A DNA stretch of 64,000 nucleotides, from assembly GCF_013358405.1 (NCBI RefSeq), contig NZ_CP054836.1, forward strand, positions 3,472,001-3,536,000, in the 5' to 3' direction. The notes beneath the pieces are model-generated. The model had not been told where the DNA came from and did no database searches. It worked only from the letters and a program-made list of their open reading frames with translations. This stretch comes from Oricola thermophila (GTDB taxonomy: Bacteria; Pseudomonadota; Alphaproteobacteria; Rhizobiales; Rhizobiaceae). The position numbers were made by a program, and so were the translations under genes. This document shows, one piece after another, positions 31,225-40,184 of this stretch. Position 1 is the stretch's first letter. The number at the start of each line of letters is the position of its first letter.

Positions 31225-32799
31225 ATGAGAGGATTGCTGCCGCTAACCCTTGCCGCCGCACTGGCTGGCACAAGCCTGATGCCGCTGTCAGCCAGTGCCC
31301 AGGAAAAGGTCTCGCTCGTAGTCAATACGGTACAGATCTTTGGCACGATCGACCCAGCGAAAATCAATGACTACACCGAATACATGGGAGCGGTAAATCT
31401 CTATGACGGCCTGACCACGGTCGATGGCAAGGGTAATGTCGTTCCGCAGTTGGCCGAGAGCTGGGAGGTCTCGGACGACAACTTGACTTACACCTTTTAT
31501 CTCAAGAAGGACGCTACATTCCAGGACGGCAGCCCAGTTGAGGCGAAGGACGTCGTTTACACGATGCAGCGTCTGCTCGCTATCAACGAAGGTCCGTCCT
31601 ATCTGTTCAACGATTTGATAGATCCCGAAGCAGTCAAGGCCATCGATGACCGCACGGTGCAGATCACCCTCAACAGGGTTTATGCACCGTTCATTTCCAA
31701 TACCCCTTTGATCCTGGTCGTCAATTCGGACTTGGTGACGGCACAGGGCGAAGACGAGTGGGGGGAATCCTATCTCGCCGACCATTCCGCCGGTGCCGGC
31801 GCATACATGCTTGATAGCTGGACGCGCGGGGCGCAGATGGTGATGAAGCGCTATAGCGACTATCATGGCGGCTGGCCACAAGCGAAGCCGATAGACGAGT
31901 TGCGCTTTGTTGTTACTCGCGACGAGGCGACCGTAAAGGCGCTCGCCACCAAGGGCGAGCTTGGCATGTCGTCGCAGTACCAAGCCAACGAGACATATGA
32001 TGCGATCTCAAAAATGGATGGCTACAAGATTATCTCGGCGGAAACGGCAACCAATTTCTACTTGAAGCTCAACAATCAGATAGCGCCGACCGATGACGTT
32101 CACATTCGTCGCGCTATCGCGCTGGCCACTGACTACGAGACGATCAGGAACGAGATATATCCCGGAGGCGAGCTTAAAGGGCCGTTGGCGCCTGTTTTTG
32201 CCGATGCTCATCTTAATGCCCTGCCGGCACCGAGATATGATCTCGAAGCAGCAAAGGCCGAGGTCGCAAAGTCGAAATATGCCGGCCAAGAACCAATACC
32301 GCTTAGCTTCGTATATGTTGCCAAGACTGCTTTCGAAGAGGAAATCGGCCTGTTGATGAAGGCCAATCTGGAAAGCATCGGCTTCTCGGTCGATCTCCGG
32401 CCCGAGCCGTGGAACCGTATCACAGAACTGGCTTCCAAGGCAGAGACTACCCCGGCGGTTACAGAAGTCTTCTACGGTCCAACCTATCCCTCGCCGGATG
32501 CGGTGTTCTATGTGCAATATCATTCGGAAGCCAAGGGTACTTGGTCTTCCATGGCTTGGACGATGAATCCAGAGATCGATATGCTGATCGACAAATCGCG
32601 CACTCAGACCGATCCGGCCGAACGCAATGCGACTTACAAGGATATTCAGCAGAAGCTTAATGACATGCAGTCCGATGTTTTCCTTCTGACACAAAGGAAA
32701 AGGTTCGCTGCCAACGAGTGCCTGCAAGGCTACACATGGGTTCCTATGCAAAGTTGGGATACTGACTTTTCGCGGTATTGGTGGGACTGCGAAAACTGA
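31225..32799 (+). CDS. ABC transporter substrate-binding protein, family 5
   Basis: Periplasmic binding protein of the peptide/nickel class, 524 residues with signal peptide MRGLLPLTLAAALAGTSLMPLSASAQ cut near 26. It contains NLYDGLTTVDGKGNVVPQLAESWEVSDD-type segments in the first lobe and many aromatic residues. The start at 31225 follows AAAGGAG by 7 bases; an upstream in-frame ATG lies inside the DUF917 gene. It is the last gene of the module 1 operon, unlike most such operons, where it comes first. Confidence 0.93.
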   Translation: MRGLLPLTLAAALAGTSLMPLSASAQEKVSLVVNTVQIFGTIDPAKINDYTEYMGAVNLYDGLTTVDGKGNVVPQLAESWEVSDDNLTYTFYLKKDATFQDGSPVEAKDVVYTMQRLLAINEGPSYLFNDLIDPEAVKAIDDRTVQITLNRVYAPFISNTPLILVVNSDLVTAQGEDEWGESYLADHSAGAGAYMLDSWTRGAQMVMKRYSDYHGGWPQAKPIDELRFVVTRDEATVKALATKGELGMSSQYQANETYDAISKMDGYKIISAETATNFYLKLNNQIAPTDDVHIRRAIALATDYETIRNEIYPGGELKGPLAPVFADAHLNALPAPRYDLEAAKAEVAKSKYAGQEPIPLSFVYVAKTAFEEEIGLLMKANLESIGFSVDLRPEPWNRITELASKAETTPAVTEVFYGPTYPSPDAVFYVQYHSEAKGTWSSMAWTMNPEIDMLIDKSRTQTDPAERNATYKDIQQKLNDMQSDVFLLTQRKRFAANECLQGYTWVPMQSWDTDFSRYWWDCEN

Positions 32800-32826
32800 G
32801 CCGTCGCAATTGACGTCCATCTAGAA

Positions 32827-32862
32827 TGAGGCGTTTGCTCGCAAAGGAGAGTGAACGCCTCA
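32827..32862 (+). terminator. hairpin after the module 1 operon
   Basis: Perfect 9-bp stem TGAGGCGTT / AACGCCTCA with an 18-base loop, 27 bases after the binding-protein stop. No T run follows, so termination is only likely. A second GC-rich stem with a ten-G run lies at about 32946-32976. Confidence 0.5.
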
Positions 32863-33348
32863 GAACTTCCGAATGTCGTTTGGCATGTATAGCGTAACCA
32901 TCTTTGGTTGCGGCCAAATGAATGTTCAGTGGCGATCCAAAGGCTGCCCCCCTGCCGGAGACGGCGGGGGGGGGGCTTGTTTGATCATTCTGGGAAACCG
33001 ACCGTGAAGTCGCCGGGTGAATGAAAGCCCGTCTTCGCGTCGGCGTGGGCCCGCGGTTCGGGTCTAGTCTTGTTCTCGTTCTGCCGCCTTCGAAAACTTT
33101 TCCGCGCCGGAAACGGGGCCATCTGCACAGTGGTTCCCGCGTTCTTTGTGAGCCCGCCGTCAACCATGCGATCAAGAAATTGCGGGCCGTTCATTTTGTG
33201 GGTGAAGTGGGTCCGGTTTTCCGGACAGATCGGCTGCTGACCTATGGTGTATCGAGTCTATAGGGGCAGGCAACATAGGTAGGCGGCTTGCGATGAAATC
33301 AAGGCTCATGAACTGAAAGCTAAAGGCATGCGTGAAAATAACTCATAT
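32863..33348. other. gene-free junction between modules 1 and 2
   Basis: No convincing gene. It holds a GC-rich hairpin with a ten-G run (about 32946-32976), a CGAAAACTTTTCCGC near-palindrome (33091-33105) and a GTCCGG/CCGGAC hairpin (33213-33228), the latter resembling the end of a decayed insertion sequence. Short minus-strand frames here (for example 32985-33194) have arginine-rich, remnant-like translations that I cannot assign. Confidence 0.6.
33091..33105 (+). repeat. near-palindrome CGAAAACTTTTCCGC, junction copy A
   Basis: Shares the 11-base core GAAAACTTTTC with copies at 47251-47265, 62341-62355 and inside the right integrase copy (62731-62745); the left integrase has the mirror form CGGAAAAGTTTTCCG at 20264-20278. 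It lies in the gene-free space between modules. Confidence 0.6.
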
Positions 33349-33363
33349 GTGTGAATCACACGC
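33349..33363 (+). promoter_or_regulatory. putative upstream activator site for the sigma-54 activator (site 1)
   Basis: Contains the perfect inverted repeat GTGTG-AAT-CACAC. The 15-base GTGTGAATCACACGC matches site 2 (41175-41189) at 12 of 15 positions and lies 97 bp upstream of a sigma-54 promoter, as site 2 does (96 bp). A half-match GCGTGAAAATA lies 19 bp further upstream (33330). Confidence 0.7.
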
Positions 33364-33459
33364 GCATTGAAGGTAGTGGTTTCGTACGTGTTTCTGGGCG
33401 AGCACTAGAAGCACCTGATTTCAAAGGAAAAACATACCCAAATAGATCTGTCTGCAAAA

Positions 33460-33475
33460 TGGCATGACGTTTGCT
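33460..33475 (+). promoter_or_regulatory. sigma-54 (-24/-12) promoter of the module 2 transporter operon
   Basis: TGGCATGACGTTTGCT matches the TGGCACG-N4-TTGC(A/T) consensus at all fixed positions but one, with correct 10-base spacing between GG and GC. Predicted transcription start is near 33486, 66 bp before the binding-protein ATG. The operon itself encodes a sigma-54 activator. Confidence 0.82.
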
Positions 33476-33551
33476 TCCTCGAAACTATCCGGTCTCGCTG
33501 CAGGAGGGTCGATGCGGCTGCCGGTGGGGAGCTCAAAAGGGAGACTATGAT

Positions 33552-35090
33552 ATGACCAAGTTCAGGCGCGTTCTTTTCGCATCAGCAACCGCCCTATCCG
33601 TTAGCTTGCCTGTGGCACAAGCATCGGAAGTTCGAGTCGGCTTCACGCAAGACGCCGATACATTGGATCCGGCCAACCATCGAAACCGAGAAACGGAAAC
33701 GATTATTCGGAACATGTATGACGGGCTACTGACTCGTGATCCCTCTATGAATATCGTGCCCGAGCTTGCTGAATCGTTCACGCAGATTTCGCCAACGGTT
33801 TACGAATTCAAGCTGCGCGACGGGGTCAAGTTTCACGATGGCTCGCCCCTGACGACAGAAGACATAAAATTTACCTTCGACAGGCTGATCCAGGAAGGTG
33901 GAATGGGCGATGGCCAGACCAGTCCGCGCAAGAGCTTGCTTGGTCCGTTGCAATCCGTTGATGTCGTCGATGATCGGACGGTACGTTTCAATCTTGAGGC
34001 ACCGTGGCCGTTGCTGCCTGCGATGCTGCCTTTTCAGGAGATGGTTTCGAAGTCCTTTGTCGAGAGAGTTGGAACGGAGGGCATGGCTACCCAAGTCAAT
34101 GGTACCGGCCCGTTCAAGCTGGTCGAATGGCGTACGGGCGACTCCATCATCATGGAGCGCTTCGACGACTATTACGGCGGTGCCGCTGACATCGAGCCGG
34201 TCGGCAAGGCCTGTGTTGACCGCGCAATCTTCAAGATCATTCCCGAATCTGCTTCGCGGGTAGCGGCGCTGCTGGCCGGCGATGTCGATCTCATCAATGA
34301 GTTGCCGCCGCATTCCATTGCGCAGGTTAAGAACAATCCGGATACCGATGTCGTAACCGTGAATGGCACGCGCTCGTTTTTCATTGCGATGAACATGGAA
34401 AACGAGCTGTTCAAGGACATCAGGGTTCGCCAAGCGGTGGCGCACGCGATTGATAAGAACTTGATCATCGACAGGATCCTCGGTGGAAACGCTGTTTCTA
34501 TCTCCGGCATTCTCTCGCCTGATGCTTTCGGCAAGAACAAGGAATTGCAGGGTATCGATTACGATCCCGAGACGTCGAAGATGTTGCTCGCCGAGGCCGG
34601 CTATCCGGACGGAATCGATGTAACACTCGATGTTACCGGCGCCTTCAAGGATACCGCTGAGGCGATTGCGTCATTGCTGACAAAGGCTGGTATCCGAACA
34701 ACCGTTGCCGTTGGTGAGGGTGGTCAACTCAACAGCAAGTGGCGCACCAAGGGCGGGCCCAAATCCGGTGACATGTATTTCACGTCCTGGGGCAACGGTT
34801 CGCTTGATCCATACGGCATCTTCAACCCGACGCATCGCACCGATGATCGCGGCAACTCTGCCGGATACTCCAATCCGGATCTTGACGCGTTACTTGATGC
34901 TGCCGTTACCGAAACCGACCGAGCCAAGCGCGCCGAGATTTACCGCGAAGCCGAAGCGCTAGCCGCAGCCGATGTCCCGTATGTCTACCTCTGGGTGCCT
35001 CAGGACATTTACGGTGTTTCCAAGCGTCTGAAGGGATGGCGTCCAAGTGCGGATAGCCGCATCAACCTGCATGACGCCTGCGTTGACTAG
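33552..35090 (+). CDS. ABC transporter substrate-binding protein, family 5 (module 2)
   Basis: Periplasmic peptide-type binding protein, 512 residues with signal peptide MTKFRRVLFASATALSVSLPVAQAS. Typical segments follow: FTQDADTLDPANHRN, IIRNMYDGLL, VPELAESF and FKLRDGVKFHDGSPLTTEDIKFT. The start at 33552 has AAAGGGAG upstream and gives a clean signal peptide; the open frame begins further upstream, over the sigma-54 promoter. It is the first gene of a tight seven-gene run ending with the sigma-54 activator. Confidence 0.94.
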   Translation: MTKFRRVLFASATALSVSLPVAQASEVRVGFTQDADTLDPANHRNRETETIIRNMYDGLLTRDPSMNIVPELAESFTQISPTVYEFKLRDGVKFHDGSPLTTEDIKFTFDRLIQEGGMGDGQTSPRKSLLGPLQSVDVVDDRTVRFNLEAPWPLLPAMLPFQEMVSKSFVERVGTEGMATQVNGTGPFKLVEWRTGDSIIMERFDDYYGGAADIEPVGKACVDRAIFKIIPESASRVAALLAGDVDLINELPPHSIAQVKNNPDTDVVTVNGTRSFFIAMNMENELFKDIRVRQAVAHAIDKNLIIDRILGGNAVSISGILSPDAFGKNKELQGIDYDPETSKMLLAEAGYPDGIDVTLDVTGAFKDTAEAIASLLTKAGIRTTVAVGEGGQLNSKWRTKGGPKSGDMYFTSWGNGSLDPYGIFNPTHRTDDRGNSAGYSNPDLDALLDAAVTETDRAKRAEIYREAEALAAADVPYVYLWVPQDIYGVSKRLKGWRPSADSRINLHDACVD

Positions 35091-35123
35091 CCAGCCCATG
35101 AGGACCGACAAGGAGGGAATGTA

Positions 35124-36131
35124 ATGACGCCGGGAAAGCTCGTTGAGAGGCTTTTGCATCTCATTCCCGTCCTTGCCGGGGTGAGCGTCATCGTCTTTCT
35201 TATGATGACACTTACCCCGGGCGATCCCGTCGAGATCATGATAGGCGACCAGAATATCACCGAGGAAGGCGAAGCTGCGTTGCGCCGCGATCTCGGACTG
35301 GACAAGCCGGTTTTCCAGCGCTTCTTCATTTTTGTCGGCAATGCCCTTCAAGGTGACTTCGGGCTAAGCTTCTTCCATCGTCGTCCGGTGATCGACGTGA
35401 TCGCTGAACGGCTCCCGGCAACAATTGAACTTAGCCTTGTAGCGCTGATCATAGCGCTCGCCACCGCTATTCCTCTCGGCGTTTTGGCGGCGATTCGCAA
35501 AAATTCTATCTTTGACAAGCTGGCTACTGTGGGGTCGTTGCTTGGCGTCTCATTGCCGGGATTCTGGTTTGGTATCCTGTTATTGATGCTGTTTTCGGTG
35601 CATCTGCACTTGTTGCCGGTGTCCGGCCGTGTGGGCTTCGAAAGCGAGGTGGAGCCGATCACGCATATGCTCCTGCTTGATAGCTTGTTGCGCGGCCGCT
35701 TCGATGCCTTTCTTGATGCGCTGTCGCATATAATCCTGCCGGCCGTTACACTAGGCTTGCCTATGACCGCGATCCTTATGCGCGTCACGCGTACCTCGAT
35801 GTTGGAGGTGATGCGTCAGGATTATATCACTTTTGCCGAGGCAAAGGGGCTCAACCGTAATCGTATCCTGTTCCGGCACGCTCTGAAAAACGCGTTGATA
35901 CCGACGGTTTCCGTTGCGGCGATCGAGACCGGTTCTCTTCTTGGCGGCAACATGATCGTGGAAACGGTGTTTGGTTGGCCTGGCCTCGGCCGCCTCGTCG
36001 TGGAAAGCATCTTCCTTCGTAACTATCCGCTCGTGCAGGCTGCAGTGCTATTTTACGCAGTGACCTATGTGTTGCTGAATTTCCTTGCCGACATTCTCTA
36101 TACCGTACTGAATCCGAGGGTAGAGCTGTGA
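35124..36131 (+). CDS. peptide-type ABC transporter permease (DppB-like, module 2)
   Basis: Permease of 335 residues with six predicted helices. It has LTPGDPVEIMIGDQ (about 31-44), GDFGLSFFHRRPVIDVI and the EAA loop RTSMLEVMRQDYITFAEAKGL (about 217-237). GGAGGG lies upstream of the start. It overlaps the next permease by 4 bases (GTGA). Confidence 0.94.
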   Translation: MTPGKLVERLLHLIPVLAGVSVIVFLMMTLTPGDPVEIMIGDQNITEEGEAALRRDLGLDKPVFQRFFIFVGNALQGDFGLSFFHRRPVIDVIAERLPATIELSLVALIIALATAIPLGVLAAIRKNSIFDKLATVGSLLGVSLPGFWFGILLLMLFSVHLHLLPVSGRVGFESEVEPITHMLLLDSLLRGRFDAFLDALSHIILPAVTLGLPMTAILMRVTRTSMLEVMRQDYITFAEAKGLNRNRILFRHALKNALIPTVSVAAIETGSLLGGNMIVETVFGWPGLGRLVVESIFLRNYPLVQAAVLFYAVTYVLLNFLADILYTVLNPRVEL

Positions 36132-37033
36132 GCGCTGTTCTTTCCGACGCCGTTGCGGTGCCTGCCGAGGCCGGCATCTCGATCTTTCGTCGTAATCTCA
36201 ATAGCTTTGCCGCCAACAAACTGGCCATGGCTAGTGCGACAATTGTGCTGGTGTTCGTTGCTATGGCAGTATTCGCGCCGTTGATCGCGCCGCACGATCC
36301 GAACGAAACCGATCTATTCCGACGGTTGCAGCCACCGGCTTGGCACGAGGGAGGGGACTGGTCCTACGTGCTGGGCTGTGATGCGCTGGGGCGTGATATC
36401 CTCTCCCGTATCATCTACGGCAGTCGTATATCGATATTCATTGGTGTGGCGGTGATAACGGTGGCTACCACCATTGGTATCGTCGCCGGGCTGGCTGCGG
36501 GTTATTTCCGCGGCTGGATCGATGTTGCGATTTCCCGTTTGGTCGACATTCTTCTTGGTTTCCCCTACCTGATTTTCGCGATCGGCCTGATGGCGATGAT
36601 GGGACCTGGCTTGATCAACATCGTCTTGGCATTGGCCTACAAGGAGTGGGTCATACCTTGCCGCGTCGTCCGTGGGGAAACGCTGGCAACTCGTGATCTC
36701 GAATACGTAGAGGCTGCGCGCGCAATAGGGGCTTCGTCTGGCCATATCATGGCTCGCGAAATTCTGCCCAATATTCTGTCGCCTGTCATTGTTGTCTCTA
36801 CCATTCGCATGGCGCACGTCATCATCCTGGAGGCAAGCCTGTCATTTCTTGGCCTTGGCGTTCAGCCGCCGACCGCATCCTGGGGGTCGATGGTCTCGGA
36901 TGGTCGAGCCTTCATTCTCGATGCCTGGTGGGTTTCGACATTCCCCGGAATTGCCATCCTCGTGCTGGTGCTTGCGATTAATGTCGCCAGTCAGGGCCTG
37001 CGAGACGCGTTCGACCCGAGGTTCCACGAATGA
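36128..37033 (+). CDS. peptide-type ABC transporter permease (DppC-like, module 2)
   Basis: Second permease, 301 residues, started by a GTG that overlaps the upstream stop. It has an OppC_N segment (RNLNSFAANKLAMASATIVLVF), LGCDALGRDILSRIIYGSRIS (about 82-102), and EAA loop EAARAIGASSGHIMAREILPN (about 197-217). Its end overlaps the first ATPase gene by 4 bases, consistent with coupled translation of the whole transporter. Confidence 0.94.
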   Translation: MSAVLSDAVAVPAEAGISIFRRNLNSFAANKLAMASATIVLVFVAMAVFAPLIAPHDPNETDLFRRLQPPAWHEGGDWSYVLGCDALGRDILSRIIYGSRISIFIGVAVITVATTIGIVAGLAAGYFRGWIDVAISRLVDILLGFPYLIFAIGLMAMMGPGLINIVLALAYKEWVIPCRVVRGETLATRDLEYVEAARAIGASSGHIMAREILPNILSPVIVVSTIRMAHVIILEASLSFLGLGVQPPTASWGSMVSDGRAFILDAWWVSTFPGIAILVLVLAINVASQGLRDAFDPRFHE

Positions 37034-38037
37034 ATACCAGAAACGACATTCTTTTGGAGGTGACCGGTTTGCGTACGGTCTTCGATACGCGCGATGGCAT
37101 GGTGTGCGCAGTCGATGGCGTGGATGTCACGGTTCGGCGGGGCGAATGCGTTGGCGTTGTCGGAGAATCGGGGTCGGGCAAAAGTGTCACCTTTTCTTCG
37201 GTCATGGGACTGGTGCGATCGCCGGGACGAATTGATGCGGGTACGATCCATTTCGATGGGCGCGACCTGCGGGCATTGTCCGCTCGACAGATGCGCGCCA
37301 TACGTGGCCGCGACATTGCCATGACGATGCAGGACGCGCTGACGGCCCTCAATCCCGCTCTAACAGTGGGCGAACAGCTCGCCGAGATGCTGGTTGCCCA
37401 TGACGAGTCGTTGCCATCCGGACGCGCGGAGCGCAGGCGTGCTATTCGCGAGAGGTCAATCGAGATGCTCGGTCTTGTCGGTATTCCGTCGGCCGGCGAC
37501 AGGCTCGACCAGTATCCGCATGAATTTTCCGGTGGCATGCGTCAGCGCATAATGATCGCCATCGCACTGGCCTCGAGACCCAAGCTGTTGATCGCGGATG
37601 AGCCGACTACTGCATTGGATGTGACTATCCAGGCACAAGTTCTGGAACTGATTTCGGATCTTCGGGCCAAGCTTGGAATGAGTGTAGTGCTGATAACGCA
37701 TGATCTCGGTGTCGTGGCTGAACACTGCGACCGAGTAATGGTGATGTATGCTGGTCAGGTCGTGGAGGAAGGCCCGACGGAGGCCGTGATCCGCGGGCCG
37801 CAGCATCCTTACACCAAGGGACTGCTCGGTTCGATCCCGCGCCTGTCGCTGCGCGGCCAGCCGATCCGTCCGATTGAGGGGCAAGTGCCTGATCTGGTCG
37901 GCCTGCCGCCGCAATGCCGTTTCTATTCGCGATGCGGTGAACGCATGGAGAACTGCCTTCGACCTATTGGAATGCAGGACACAGGCACGGACCGGCAAAC
38001 CCGCTGCGTCAAGGTCACAAGGGAGCAGGCAGCATGA
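37030..38037 (+). CDS. peptide-type ABC transporter ATP-binding protein (DppD-like)
   Basis: ATPase subunit, 335 residues: Walker A GESGSGKS (about 45-52), Q-loop in [15 protein letters not shown], signature FSGGMRQR, Walker [13 protein letters not shown] and switch His in LITHDLGVV. The C-terminal oligopeptide-transport segment contains [14 protein letters not shown], matching the cysteine motif that often binds an iron-sulfur cluster in DppD-like proteins. It overlaps the next ATPase gene by 4 bases. Confidence 0.95.
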   Translation: MNTRNDILLEVTGLRTVFDTRDGMVCAVDGVDVTVRRGECVGVVGESGSGKSVTFSSVMGLVRSPGRIDAGTIHFDGRDLRALSARQMRAIRGRDIAMTMQDALTALNPALTVGEQLAEMLVAHDESLPSGRAERRRAIRERSIEMLGLVGIPSAGDRLDQYPHEFSGGMRQRIMIAIALASRPKLLIADEPTTALDVTIQAQVLELISDLRAKLGMSVVLITHDLGVVAEHCDRVMVMYAGQVVEEGPTEAVIRGPQHPYTKGLLGSIPRLSLRGQPIRPIEGQVPDLVGLPPQCRFYSRCGERMENCLRPIGMQDTGTDRQTRCVKVTREQAA

Positions 38038-39053
38038 AACGCGAAACTGTTCCTCTTCTTCAGGTCGAGAAACTGAGCAAGACATATCTTGGCCGTTCTA
38101 CTCTTTTGGACCGTATCACCGGTGCTGTGCCTCCGACTGTGAGAGCAGTGAATGACGTGTCGTTCTCGGTCGAACGTGGGGAAATTTTGGGCCTGATTGG
38201 CGAAAGCGGTTGCGGCAAATCCACTCTGGGCCGATCGATCCTGCGTCTACATGAGCCGACATCGGGCAAGGTTCGGTTTGATGGCACGGAAGTAACCGCG
38301 CTTGGTGCCGATGATTTGAAAGTGTTGCGTCGGCGTATGCAAATTATCTTTCAAGATCCCTATGCCTCGCTCAATCCGCGCCGCACCGTTGCCGAGATAG
38401 TTGGCTTGCCCCTATCCCTGCACCGGATTGTCACGAATCGTTCGCAAGAACGCGAGCTCGTTGTCGAGATGCTGGAGAAGGTTGGCCTGAAATCTAGCCA
38501 CCTCGATCGGTATCCTCACCAGTTTTCCGGTGGGCAGCGTCAGCGCATCGGCATTGCACGGGCTTTGGTCAGCAATCCGGAGTTTATAATCTGTGATGAG
38601 CCTGTCTCTGCACTGGATGTGTCCATCCAGGCTCAGATCATACAGCTTCTCCTCGACCTGAAGCGGGATATGGGACTTACCTATGTTTTCATATCGCATG
38701 ACATCTCCGTTATCGGTTACTTGTCGAGTCGCGTGGCAGTCATGTACCTTGGCGAGATCGTGGAATTGGGGCCGGTGGAATCCGTGCTGACACGGCCGCG
38801 CCATCCGTATACGCAGAGTCTGATGTCGGCCGTTCCGGAAGTCGATGCACCGGGCAAACTCAAACGCGTACGGCTAACCGGCGACCTACCGACACCACTT
38901 AATCCGCCGTCAGGCTGCAAGTTTCACACACGCTGTCCGTTGGCAATAAAACGTTGCAGCCAAGAGACACCGGTGACCGAGATGCTCGAGCCCGATCATC
39001 GCGTCGCATGTCATCGCGCTCGCGAAGCTGTTTCCGTGTTGGAGAAGGTTTGA
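38034..39053 (+). CDS. peptide-type ABC transporter ATP-binding protein (DppF/OppF-like)
   Basis: Second ATPase subunit, 339 residues: Walker A GESGCGKS (about 57-64), DPYASLNPRRTVAEIVG, signature FSGGQRQR, Walker B FIICDEPVSALD. The C-terminal segment has the four-cysteine-like CKFHTRCPLAIKRC. It forms the heterodimer with the preceding gene product. The C45 hydrolase gene starts one base after its stop. Confidence 0.95.
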   Translation: MKRETVPLLQVEKLSKTYLGRSTLLDRITGAVPPTVRAVNDVSFSVERGEILGLIGESGCGKSTLGRSILRLHEPTSGKVRFDGTEVTALGADDLKVLRRRMQIIFQDPYASLNPRRTVAEIVGLPLSLHRIVTNRSQERELVVEMLEKVGLKSSHLDRYPHQFSGGQRQRIGIARALVSNPEFIICDEPVSALDVSIQAQIIQLLLDLKRDMGLTYVFISHDISVIGYLSSRVAVMYLGEIVELGPVESVLTRPRHPYTQSLMSAVPEVDAPGKLKRVRLTGDLPTPLNPPSGCKFHTRCPLAIKRCSQETPVTEMLEPDHRVACHRAREAVSVLEKV

Positions 39054-39054
39054 C

Positions 39055-40146
39055 ATGTCTGTATCAGGAGTGGCGGATGGTCAGCCAATCGTCATGGATG
39101 GCGACGCATGGCTGCGCGGTGCGCGGCAGGCGGCCGCGTCGGGTGCAAATAGGGATCAGGTTGTAAGCGCGACAGTTGGCCGCGTAGAGCAGGCGCGCGC
39201 CGACGGCCTCATTGATGACCGCGCTCGGATTTATCTCGCCGCGCAAAAACAGTTTGCGGAGGAACATGACCCCCATTCGATGGCGGAGTTAAGCGGTATC
39301 GCCGACGGGTTCGGTATCGCTTTCGATGACCTGTTTGCGCATCTTCACCTTGGCATGCTTAGAGACATCGCCCAAGGTGCCGTGCTTGACGGGGACGGCT
39401 GTAGCGCGGTTGCCGTCGGCGACACGGCGGACGGACCGCTGGTGGCAAAAAACCGGGATTTCTCAGGTGCGCACCTCGGAATTCAGAAAGTGTTTCGGCA
39501 TTCCGGCCCTGATATCTCGAGCGGTGCCATTGTTGCCGTCGGAAGTCTCGGCAGTCCGTGCGCTTACTCCAGTGGCATGAACGCATCTGGCCTGTTGCTG
39601 GCAGATACTCAGGTGGGGGTTCGCGCACATCGCGTTGGCTGGTTGCGCTATTTCCTGATGAACCGGATACTGGCGACGTGTAGCAACGTGGACGAGGCTG
39701 TTGCGTTCATTCGTTCGGTGCAGCATGCGGGTGGTGGGACCCTCGTGATCGCCGATCATACCGGTGCGGTTGCGGCGATCGAACTTGGTGCGAATGCTGT
39801 GGCCGTGGAGCGAGGCGTTATAGCGCGGCGGACCAACCATTTCATTTCCAACGATTTGTGTTCTGAGACGCTCAACGCGGAAGACGATAGGAACTTGGCG
39901 AATTCGCGCAAGCGGCTCGACTATCTGGACCATGTGCTTCCAAGTATGGCTTTGACGGTTGCAAACCTCATGACGGTGCTGGCTCGCCATGAGGAAGACG
40001 CGCCGCAATCCGCGCCGATCTGTCAGCATGCCTGCGACGACGGCTCGCAGACAATTTCTTCGGCGGTTTATTCCTGGAGTGAACGGTGTCTATATTTTCA
40101 TGAAGGCAATCCGTGCCTCGGCAACTGGAAGCGTTACGCCTTGTGA
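39055..40146 (+). CDS. C45 family autoproteolytic acyltransferase/hydrolase
   Basis: Ntn hydrolase of the penicillin acyltransferase (C45) family, 363 residues. The nucleophile should be Cys116 in DGDGCSAVAV, exposed by self-cleavage before it; NRDF (about 132-135) and the GSLGSPCAYSSGMNASGLLL region (about 163-182) are the usual substrate-pocket marks. The family cleaves or transfers acyl groups on amides, so a likely job is hydrolysis of an amide or short N-acyl peptide brought in by the adjacent transporter. No signal peptide, so it acts in the cytoplasm. Confidence 0.9.
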   Translation: MSVSGVADGQPIVMDGDAWLRGARQAAASGANRDQVVSATVGRVEQARADGLIDDRARIYLAAQKQFAEEHDPHSMAELSGIADGFGIAFDDLFAHLHLGMLRDIAQGAVLDGDGCSAVAVGDTADGPLVAKNRDFSGAHLGIQKVFRHSGPDISSGAIVAVGSLGSPCAYSSGMNASGLLLADTQVGVRAHRVGWLRYFLMNRILATCSNVDEAVAFIRSVQHAGGGTLVIADHTGAVAAIELGANAVAVERGVIARRTNHFISNDLCSETLNAEDDRNLANSRKRLDYLDHVLPSMALTVANLMTVLARHEEDAPQSAPICQHACDDGSQTISSAVYSWSERCLYFHEGNPCLGNWKRYAL

Positions 40147-40184
40147 TCCATTTGGCCGAGACCGAGCGTTGACCAGGAATAGGA

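Noticed and set aside
32946..32976. GC-rich stem with ten G as a strong terminator
   Set aside because: More than 140 bp after the last gene, with only a weak T stretch; noted in the gap entry but not called.
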